A stretch of 30,419 nucleotides of DNA from Cladosporium sp. IMV 00045 (Eukaryota; Ascomycota; Dothideomycetes; Cladosporiales; Cladosporiaceae). The translations under genes were made by a program, and so were the position numbers. A model generated the notes under the pieces. The model did not search any database and was not told the origin of the DNA. It was given only the letters and a program-made list of their open reading frames with translations. The stretch spans positions 1 through 30,419 of the forward strand of contig MSJI02000803.1 of NCBI GenBank assembly GCA_001931905.2, written 5' to 3'. This document shows positions 20,405 to 28,600 of this stretch, piece by piece. Numbering within the stretch: position 1 is the stretch's first letter; each line of letters starts with the position of its first letter.

Positions 20405-20551
20405 ATGCTTTTCGCCCTGGCGCGCCTGGTCATCACCGTTTCGCTCGCTTCGGCGGCTCTGCGCGGATCGGCGTCATGTTGTTTGCGTGAATCATGCAGC
20501 GCTCCATGTCACTTCGACACAGCCGCCTGCTGCGTTGGACCCGACGGTTGA
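20405..20551 (+). CDS. Possible small secreted cysteine-rich peptide (48 residues)
   Basis: The ATG ORF starts with a hydrophobic signal-like segment (MLFALARLVITVSLASAALR). It ends with a short tail holding six cysteines in the spacing CC-x4-C-x3-C-x6-CC before the stop at 20551. The frame is open far upstream (from about 20063), and a further in-frame ATG lies at 20381, so the start is uncertain. No family is recognised. The even number of paired cysteines after a signal-like segment is suggestive, but an ORF this short can arise by chance. Confidence 0.22.
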   Translation: MLFALARLVITVSLASAALRGSASCCLRESCSAPCHFDTAACCVGPDG

Positions 20552-21304
20552 TTTGTGACATTTTCTATTGGCGCCCAGTGGGAATAATGTTCAACCGAGG
20601 TATGGATGATCATGAGTCGGGGCTGTGGGAGCTGCTTCTCATGGGGCCACAGGCACGGTCGTAAGGGTCCGCTCTCTGCTCGTGAAGACAATCTGATCGT
20701 ATCAGTCATGCACATGTAAAGAAAGGTCGTTGATCGTCTTGAAACACACTCGCGAGATGTCAGACTTTTGAAACGAATTTGCGCTAGTCTGTAGACGGCG
20801 ATGATATACTTTGCAAGACAGTGCTATGGAGGCTCATGCGTAGTTTACCCAGAGTCAGGCCCATCTAAGCCATTTATTATGTGTATCTATGTGTATGTTG
20901 GAATGGTAGTATCACAAGTAATATTGCTAATGGGAAGTAAAACGACCGCGACGAAGATATATATATTTGTGAATATCCACCTCAAGAGCAGCAAGTGCAG
21001 ACACATCAAGCCGACGACACTACCACAGATACCACAGAGAAACACACTTTTAAACTTTCTCGCTCATCGAATCAATAGCTAATTGGAAGTTCGGGATGAT
21101 ATCCGCAGCGAGCAAGCACACAGGTATGTGATGTTCAAGTTGTTCAGTAACGGGAATGCAACAGAAAGGTAGACGTCAAAGGCATCGCCACAGATACTAT
21201 CGAGCATTCAGCACACCACAAAACAATATCAATAGAGACAAAAGAGCACACATGTGAAGTTCCAGTCAGTTGAAATCCTCGTTTGAAGTTAGAAAAGCTC
21301 TCGC

Positions 21305-21322
21305 CTAGGGTTAGGGTTGGGG
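21305..21322 (+). repeat. Short telomere-like string (CTAGGGTTAGGGTTGGGG)
   Basis: Two and a half units of TTAGGG-type sequence lie about 96 bp beyond the stop codon of the METTL4-like gene. TTAGGG is the telomere repeat of most filamentous ascomycetes and is also bound by Myb-type factors such as Tbf1/Teb1. At this length it may be chance, a factor site or a healed-break scar. Confidence 0.4.
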
Positions 21323-21417
21323 TGATGTGCCAGCACCGAAATCCTGCACCCACTCAAGCAAATTGGTTCAATGATAGACAGTTCAGCCTCCAGGACATTT
21401 CCTGATCCCTAAAGTGC

Positions 21418-22758
21418 TCACTGGTCCATCGACTCTTTCCAAAACCCTTCCCAATTAAACTTGACGCACTCATCGCCCCAGCTCCACCAACCAGCAACCA
21501 AATTTCGAGCAAAAATCTCGAGAGCCCGATAGCTGCTCTCATCGGGAACCATCTTCTCGACCAACTCCTTCAAACACGGTTTCCGCGAATGCAAATCAGG
21601 TACGCTGACCAGAACCCTTCTCCGAACAGCTTCCTGCTCCACCGAAGCCTGCGCCGCAGCTTCAAGGTACCGCTTGCGTTTCCGACCAAGCAGCAGCACC
21701 TCATACGGTTTGCGCCACACAGAATCAATCGGCGTCAGCGGTTCTCCGGATTCTGTAGTCTTGAGCCAAAGCCACTCCTCCTCCAATTCCACGCCCCAAG
21801 AATCGAACAGTCCGTCTTGACCGAGGACCAACTCGCGGATCGCGGGCTTGTTCGTGATCCAGATCGCGACTAGACTGGAGTCTGCCATGAATATGTCTAG
21901 ATCCATGCCCATTAGGAGCTGGTGGATGTCATTGAGCGTTGGAGCGGTGGTGTAGGTGGAGTTGGCGGTTTTGTGGGTTCGCTTGACGGATCTGTTCGGC
22001 CAGGGCGGGTCGAGGAGGATGAAGTCGAAGGTTTTGGGAACTTCGAATTCCTCTGCTTGGATACGGTTGTTGGTGTGCAGGGTGCGGGAATCGGAGCATG
22101 GGCCTAGAATGAAAGAGGATTCTTGGGGGACGAAGAAGTTGTAGAAGTCGCTGGGATTGCTTGGGTCGGCTAGGAATATCATTGTTTGGCTGTGTTTGCC
22201 GCCTGACTGTCTTTCAAGAGAGGTTTGTTCATTCTCAGTCTCATCAAGATTCTCGTCCTCGATTCCGTGAATCCTCGTAAGATTTGTTGCCGACAAGGAC
22301 GCGAGAAGTCCATCAGGCAGGTTGGCTTGCGGGCTCTCTTGCTGGTGACACTTTCGCTTGTCGTCGGAAGCATCATGCTCTTGGTTGATCTGTGGTTCTG
22401 GCGGAGAGTTTGCTTTTCGCTTTCTCGTGTCTCCTGTTTGCTGCTCGACGAAAGGTCTGTGCATGCACCAAGAATCGTGATGAGAAGCTTTGATTTTCGC
22501 TAGAGCATCCTGGATTACCTCAGCATACTCTGCGTGCAAAACAGCGTCGACAGTGTTATGCACGAGTTTTGCTCGAGCGGCGGCGGTCTTGGGCTCATTT
22601 GTTTGGAATGGAGTTTTCAATGGCTCTGTGGAGAGTAATGTTCGATGTGATGCATCGCCGGGTCCTTGCGCCAGTGAGATGGAGCGCGGTATATCGATTA
22701 GGGTGGTGTTGTCGTCTTCAGATTGCCAGAGTATCGCACTCATCGAGACGCCTGCCAT
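21418..22758 (-). CDS. MT-A70 family N6-adenine methyltransferase, METTL4-like
   Basis: A single exon of 446 residues from the ATG at 22758; a second in-frame ATG at 22743 (MSAILWQSED) is also plausible. The N-terminal half is hydrophilic and variable. The MT-A70 domain covers about 240-435: FDFILLDPPWPNRS carries the DPPW catalytic motif at 250-253, VAIWITNK follows at 297-304, and the cofactor-side KPYEVLLLGR is at 350-359. ALEIFARNLVAGWWSWGDEC at 412-431 is typical of the METTL4 subgroup rather than of METTL3/IME4. Relatives methylate adenine in DNA (reported 6mA) or cap-adjacent/internal adenines in U2 snRNA, and the substrate in ascomycetes is unsettled. It is divergent to the Leu5-type carrier gene. 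Confidence 0.9.
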   Translation of the reverse strand: MAGVSMSAILWQSEDDNTTLIDIPRSISLAQGPGDASHRTLLSTEPLKTPFQTNEPKTAAARAKLVHNTVDAVLHAEYAEVIQDALAKIKASHHDSWCMHRPFVEQQTGDTRKRKANSPPEPQINQEHDASDDKRKCHQQESPQANLPDGLLASLSATNLTRIHGIEDENLDETENEQTSLERQSGGKHSQTMIFLADPSNPSDFYNFFVPQESSFILGPCSDSRTLHTNNRIQAEEFEVPKTFDFILLDPPWPNRSVKRTHKTANSTYTTAPTLNDIHQLLMGMDLDIFMADSSLVAIWITNKPAIRELVLGQDGLFDSWGVELEEEWLWLKTTESGEPLTPIDSVWRKPYEVLLLGRKRKRYLEAAAQASVEQEAVRRRVLVSVPDLHSRKPCLKELVEKMVPDESSYRALEIFARNLVAGWWSWGDECVKFNWEGFWKESMDQ

Positions 22759-22766
22759 AGTGTCAT
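22740..22766 (-). promoter_or_regulatory. Eight-codon upstream ORF overlapping the METTL4-like start codons
   Basis: On the minus strand an ATG at 22766 opens a short out-of-frame ORF that runs through the first candidate start (22758). It stops with a TGA that overlaps the second in-frame start (22743) as ATGA. The geometry would let ribosomes terminate beside the second start. Whether the leader contains the 22766 ATG is not known, because the transcript start is not visible. Confidence 0.4.
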
Positions 22767-23413
22767 GGGTGGTGTTGTGTCTTGCGACATAGTTGCCGGT
22801 GAACGTGGACGGCTATGGTAGAATTTAGGGTGTGGAAAGGACCTTTTGCACAGACAGCTAGCATTCTAACTGAACGCGTTCTCCCATGTCACCTCGTATC
22901 TGGGACACTGCCCTGTAGTCGATCTAATACACTTCAGCATGTATATACATTTCTAGACCTTCGCGGGACAGGTGCAGTTGTCGCGTGCTCTCCGGCTTTA
23001 AAAAGTACACCCGTTTTCAGCCGGAGCGGCTCAAGCAGCCGTTGGACGTTTCTCTGCGTTTGGCGTGCAGATACCTCGGGTGGGCGAGAGAACCCCGGAC
23101 GATTCTTCGGCAACAACAGTAATCGCCGTCATCGCGCGCGCCGAGAGGCTCCCTCACACTCCCGCCATACCGGCAGCCGGGTGGTAAACACATTTCGTTT
23201 CGCTCTCATTTGCTTGCACTTCGCTATTCACACAACGCATATACCATAACATATACCGCATTTGCTCGGCAATCGACGCACATCTCGCCACGCCGTCGCA
23301 CAAACACCAGATCACGAGCCATCAGGACCAAGTCTTCGATCCGAACTTTCTTGCCGCATGGTGAACATACCCGGTAACGATCTTCGCCTTCGTTTTTTCT
23401 CTTCTTCTGCTCG
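22759..23413. promoter_or_regulatory. Shared divergent promoter region of the METTL4-like and Leu5-type genes
   Basis: About 655 bp separate the two start codons. No gene is supported here. A doubled TATA-like string (CATATACC...ACATATACCG at 23239-23259) lies about 155-175 bp upstream of the carrier start codon. The remainder is mixed GC-rich and pyrimidine-rich sequence, with a TTTTTTCTCTTCTT-like tract just before the carrier ATG. Confidence 0.45.
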
Positions 23414-24646
23414 ATGAGCGCAGTTGCCGAAGGGCAAGTCAGCCATGGCGCATCGTCCACCGACCTTTCAAACATGACCTCCGCCAGAGCAGCACCACCA
23501 AACCTTCCGCCTGCGATATCTCCCTCCGGACCTTCCGATCATGCAGCCGCAGCAGCGACACGACCATCGAGCGATAGCGGGAGCGCTAAGGTACAACAAC
23601 AGAGCTGGCAGTATGCTATGCGCAGTGGCGTAGCGGGAGGCATTGCAGCATGTGCTGCGAAGACGGTTGTCGGTCCGCTCGACCGAGTCAAGATATTGTT
23701 CCAGGCGAGCAACCCGGAATTTGCCAAATACACTGGATCATGGACGGGAGCACTGAAGGCGATGCGGGATATTTACCGGAATGACGGTGGAAGAGGACTT
23801 TTCCGTGGCCACTCGGCGACACTGCTGAGGATCTTCCCTTACGGTGGCATCAAGTTCCTCGCTTACGAACAAGTGCGTGCAATGGTTATCAAGAACAAGG
23901 GGGAAGAAACACACATCAGGAGATTTCTGGCTGGCTCAATAGCTGGCTGCTTCAGTGTTTTCGCAACATATCCACTCGAAGTCATCCGCGTACGGCTGGC
24001 TTTTGAGACCAAATCAGACAAGCGTGTTGGCCTGAGGGACATATGCCGGACGATCTACAATGAGAGACCGCCGGCGCCGCCAGTACATCAGGTTTCACAG
24101 AACGTCGCAGCTGTGTCAGAACAGGCGGCCGCTGCAGTCGCAACATCCACACGGGCGGTCAGCGCGGTAACACAACAACGAGGCCTTGCGAACTTCTTCC
24201 GCGGATTCACGCCTACCCTCTGGGGCATGATCCCTTACGCTGGCTCAAGTTTCCTCACACACGACGCAGCCGGCGATTTCATGCGGAAAAAGTCTCTAGC
24301 GCCTTACACGGTCTTGCCACTTTCCGAACGCTCGCAGCGACAATTAGCACCCAACAAGCCTCCACCTCTTCGCGCGTGGGCAGAGCTCACGACAGGTGCG
24401 CTGGCAGGTCTGGTGTCACAAACGCTTTCGTACCCGCTCGAAGTCATCAGGAGAAGGATGCAGGTTGGAGGAGTCGTCGGTGACGGACACCGCTTGACCA
24501 TGACGGAAGTCGCCGGGAACATCTATAAATCGAAAGGTTTCCGTGGCTTCTACGTCGGTTTGGGGATTGGGTACGTGAAAGTGGTGCCACTGGCTGCAAC
24601 GAGCTTCTACGTGTACGAGAGGATGAAGGTGGTATTTGGCATTTAG
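23414..24646 (+). CDS. LEU5: Mitochondrial carrier, Leu5/SLC25A16-A42 type (coenzyme A transport)
   Basis: A single exon of 410 residues. About 65 Ser/Ala/Pro-rich residues precede three carrier repeats with their signature motifs: PLDRVKILFQ at 88-97, YPLEVIRVRL at 186-195 and YPLEVIRRRM at 340-349. Repeat-end motifs such as GRGLFRGHSATLLRIFPYGG and GFRGFYVGLGIGYVKVVPLA are also clear. An insert of about 40 residues rich in Ala/Val/Gln sits in the second repeat (about 220-255). Yeast Leu5 and human SLC25A42/A16 move coenzyme A or its precursor into the mitochondrial matrix, exchanging it for adenine nucleotides. The first repeat (GPLDRVKILFQ) fits this subfamily well; the transported substrate is inferred from family. 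Confidence 0.88.
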   Translation: MSAVAEGQVSHGASSTDLSNMTSARAAPPNLPPAISPSGPSDHAAAAATRPSSDSGSAKVQQQSWQYAMRSGVAGGIAACAAKTVVGPLDRVKILFQASNPEFAKYTGSWTGALKAMRDIYRNDGGRGLFRGHSATLLRIFPYGGIKFLAYEQVRAMVIKNKGEETHIRRFLAGSIAGCFSVFATYPLEVIRVRLAFETKSDKRVGLRDICRTIYNERPPAPPVHQVSQNVAAVSEQAAAAVATSTRAVSAVTQQRGLANFFRGFTPTLWGMIPYAGSSFLTHDAAGDFMRKKSLAPYTVLPLSERSQRQLAPNKPPPLRAWAELTTGALAGLVSQTLSYPLEVIRRRMQVGGVVGDGHRLTMTEVAGNIYKSKGFRGFYVGLGIGYVKVVPLAATSFYVYERMKVVFGI

Positions 24647-25634
24647 AGAAAGAGGCTGGACTGCATTCGGCCGTGTTCTTTTTGTTTGACTGGTTTCATT
24701 TGCAATATTCTTTTCGTTCGGGTCCTTGCATGATTGGGAGGTGCGTGCTGCGAAGCAATGCTAGACCAGGGTAGAGCGGCGGCGTTTTGGGACCGAAATA
24801 GATCGGCTGATTACATGAGCGACAATTGATTTGATTCGATTCTCGCAATCTCTGCAACATGACTTGTCGACTTCCCCTTCGTCCTGCGAGAGGTGCGATG
24901 TCAAGCTCACCCGTCCCGGGTTAGACTCCGCCTCAAGCTTTTCACCACTCCACCGTTTCCCAATGGCTTGAGGAGCTACTCATTGCAGGGCTATCACTGT
25001 GACTGTTGTGAATGCTCAAACAGCAGCACCGCAGGCCCGTCACATCATCACCAGAACGTTTGGCTCGTTGCACAGCTGATCCAGTCACTCCAATGTTCTA
25101 CCGTGAGGCACGTGCCAGGGCCTGCTCTAGGACCGGGTGCCCTGACATCACTTGGTAGATACCCTTGCCCGATTCTGGCGCAGAAATAAAACCTTGCTGG
25201 CCAAATTGCGACTTCGCTCATGTCTCGCGGGAGCAATCTCTTGTAGGATAGACAGCACGGCAATCTGCTCAGCGCTTGTTGCAACGTCAGTATATCAATA
25301 TCGACACCCACCCATTCCCATTAAACGTGGAGAATCTCCCTCCTTCCGCTCTCCATCTTTTCACTTCATCATTTCAACCCACACGCGCGGTTTTGCCTTG
25401 ACGAAGCCGTGGAAGCGCGGCATGCGGGGCTTAGTGCAAGCTCTGGCCGCAGATCAACGACCGTGCACGGTCTAATTTTTTTCTGGCTCTACTTTCTCTT
25501 CATGCCAGGCGCCGAAGGGTTTTTCTTCTTTTATCTCACCGATCCTTGCTCCGCGCAAGCACACCTTACTCCCAAAACCACAACTTTCTAATCACTCTGC
25601 AGGCCACAGCAGGGACAACTTGCAGCTTCTGGAA
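24647..25634. other. Intergenic upstream of the CPSase gene
   Basis: The 3' flank of the carrier gene and the promoter/leader of the pyrimidine CPSase gene. No gene is supported. The last 300 bp are CT-rich, contain an upstream ORF (25502-25591), and end with a CTGCAG-like acceptor string at about 25598-25603, which leaves room for an untranslated leader intron. Confidence 0.45.
25502..25591 (+). promoter_or_regulatory. Candidate 29-codon upstream ORF in the CPSase leader
   Basis: An ATG at 25502 opens a 29-codon frame that stops at 25591, 43 nt before the main start codon at 25635. The peptide contains a run of aromatic residues (GFFFFYL) and a PC dipeptide. It would be translated only if the transcript begins upstream of 25502 and the segment is not spliced out. 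Confidence 0.3.
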
Positions 25635-28600
25635 ATGGCCGCCCAGGAGAGCTCGGGCATGATGGCCCTCGAGGTCAAGAGTGGCGACGATGCCATTCGT
25701 TTCTGTGAGGGGAAGAGCTTCGGTGCTGACCGCAGCGTTGCCGGTGAACTGGTCTTCCAGACTGGCATGGTCGGCTACCCGGAGTCCATCACTGACCCTT
25801 CATACCGCGGCCAGATCTTGGTCATCACCTTCCCTTTGGTCGGAAACTACGGTGTCCCCTCAAGAGAAACGAGGGACCCGATCCTTCCTGACCTGCCAGC
25901 GCACTTCGAGGCCCACCAGATTCACATTGCTGGTCTCGTGGTCGCCTCTTACTGCGGAGAGGACTACTCGCACTACCTCGCCGCGTCTTCGCTTGGAACA
26001 TGGCTGAAGGAGCAGAATGTGCCCGCCATCTGCGGCGTGGATACCCGTGCTTTGACTAAGAGGATAAGAGAGAAGGGTAGCATGCTGGGTCGCCTGCTCA
26101 AGCAGACCGGCTCGCGCCAGCTCTCTGTCTCTTCCTCCAACGGCGCCATCACTCCCAGCGGCGCCGTGACGCCCAATGGCCTGGCCACCCCCGCCGTGCC
26201 GACTGAGCAGTCCCACGGCTTGTCGGTCCCTGGCACCGTCAACGGATACTTCGGCGAAACGACCAAGGAAATCCCGGTGTTCGAGGAACTCGATTGGTAC
26301 GATCCGAACATCAGGAACTTGGTGGCTGACGGTGAGCTTGTCTTTGTTTTGCCCTCCCTACATAGAAGATTGAATCTGATTTTGATTCATAGTCTCAACT
26401 CCTCAACCAAAAATCTATTCTCCAAGCCCGTCCGTTGCGTTGAAGCATCCGTCTGGTAGACCCGTGCGTGTTGTCTGTGTCGATGTTGGTCTTAAGTTCA
26501 ACCAGTTGCGCTGCCTGATCTCTCGCGGCGTCGAGGTTGAGGTCGTTCCCTGGGACTACGATTTCCCCAAGCTGGCTGGAAAGGAGTACGATGGTCTCTT
26601 CCTTTCCAACGGTCCCGGTGACCCCTCCATCATGGAGAACACCGTCAAGCACATTCAGGCTGCCATGGAGGAGGCCAGGACACCCATCTTCGGTATCTGT
26701 CTTGGCCACCAGCTTCTCGCTCGCGCCGCCGGCGCCGACACCCTCAAGATGAAGTTTGGTAACCGTGGCCACAACATTCCTTGCACCAACGTGCTCTCCG
26801 GCAAGTGCTACATCACCTCTCAGAACCATGGTTACGCCGTCAACGCCGACACTCTGCCTCAAGGCTGGAGCGAGCTTTTCGTCAACGCAAACGACCACAG
26901 CAACGAGGGTATCAGGCACGTCAACCGTCCTTACTTCAGTGTCCAGTTCCACCCCGAGAGCGCACCTGGCCCCCGCGACACCGAGTTCCTTTTCGACACC
27001 TTCATCAGCACTATCACCGATGTGATCAACGACCCCAGCAAGATGCAGCAGCCCGTCAAGTTCCCCGGTGGCGACGCCGCTGAGAACATGGCTCTCAAGC
27101 CCAAGGTCAACGTCAAGAAGGTTCTTGTTCTCGGCAGTGGTGGTCTCAGCATTGGTCAGGCTGGTGAATTTGACTACTCTGGTAGCCAGGCCATCAAGGC
27201 TCTGAAAGAGGAGGGCATCTACACAATCTTGATCAACCCCAACATTGCGACCATTCAGACCTCCAAGGGTCTTGCGGACAAGGTTTACTTCTTGCCCGTA
27301 AACGCTGAATTCGTCCGCAAGGTCATCAAGCAGGAGAAGCCGGATGCCATCTACTGTACCTTTGGTGGCCAGACTGCGCTCTCCGTTGGTATCCAGCTCA
27401 AGGATGAGTTCGAGGAGCTGGGTGTCCAGGTTCTTGGTACCCCGATCGACACCATCATCACTACTGAGGACCGTGAGCTCTTCGCCAGGAGCATGGACTC
27501 CATTGGTGCTCCTTGCGCCAAGTCCAAGTCTGCCAACAACTGGGAGGAGGCCGAGACTGCCGTCAAGGAGATCGGTTTCCCCGTCATCATTCGTGCTGCC
27601 TACGCTCTTGGTGGTCTCGGCAGTGGATTCGCTGCCAACGATCAGGAGTTCAAGGAGCTCTGCCAAAAGGCCTTCGCTGTCAGCCCTCAGATCCTTATTG
27701 AGCGCAGTATGAAGGGCTGGAAGGAGATTGAGTACGAGGTTGTCCGTGATTGCCAGGACAACTGCATTACCGTGTGTAACATGGAGAACTTCGATCCCCT
27801 CGGTATTCACACTGGTGACTCCGTGGTTGTTGCTCCCTCGCAGACTCTCTCCGACGAGGACTACAACATGCTCCGTACTACTGCCGTCCGCGTCATTAGA
27901 CATCTTGGTGTCGTTGGTGAGTGCAACATCCAGTACGCACTCAACCCCGAAAGCAGGGAGTACTGCATCATCGAGGTCAACGCCCGTCTTTCGAGATCTT
28001 CCGCCCTTGCCTCCAAGGCCACCGGTTACCCCTTGGCCTTCGTTGCCGCTAAGCTTGGTCTTAACATCCCTCTCAACGAGATCAAGAACTCTGTCACCAA
28101 GTCTACTTGCGCTTGCTTCGAGCCTTCGCTCGACTACTGCGTTGTCAAGATTCCTCGTTGGGACTTGAAGAAGTTCACCCGTGTCTCCACGCTCCTTGGC
28201 TCCTCCATGAAGAGTGTCGGTGAGGTCATGGCTATCGGCAGGACTTTCGAGGAGGCCATCCAGAAGGCCATCCGCGCCGTGGACCCGAGCAACCTTGGTT
28301 TCAACGAGACTGAGGCTCTCATGTCCATCGACCTCGACTCCGAGCTGCAGACCCCCTCCGACCAGCGCATGTTCGCCATCGCCAACGCCATGCACAACGG
28401 CTACTCGGTCGAGAAGATCTGGGAGCTGACCAAGATCGACCGCTGGTTCCTGACCAAGCTCAAGGCGCTCAGCGACTTCCGCAAGCAGATGTCCTCGCAC
28501 ACCGTCGACAACATCACGCCCGCCCTCTTCCGCCACGCCAAGGAGCAGGGCTTCTCCGACAAGCAGCTCGCCGTCTTCTGGTCCAGCAACGAGAACCACG

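Larger units (their letters stand above)
17610..21417. other. 3.8 kb gene-poor region between the sugar porter and the METTL4-like gene
   Basis: No conserved gene is recognised. The first few hundred bases are the promoter side of the sugar-porter gene. The region contains a long unexplained minus-strand ORF (18294-19430), two short ORFs that begin with secretion-signal-like segments (near 19744-20015 minus and 20405-20551 plus), and a telomere-like string at 21305-21322. No transposase, reverse transcriptase or terminal repeats are seen, and the base composition is not the AT-rich type left by RIP. Confidence 0.5.

Noticed and set aside
20208..20558. 116-codon plus-strand frame in the gene-poor stretch
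   Set aside because: It has a Trp/Arg-rich, unpatterned translation. An overlapping frame contains the more interesting short cysteine-rich ORF, and neither is proven.
17610..21417. Possible mobile element filling the 3.8 kb gap
   Set aside because: No transposase or reverse-transcriptase motifs, no terminal inverted repeats or LTRs, and no AT-rich RIP signature could be seen.
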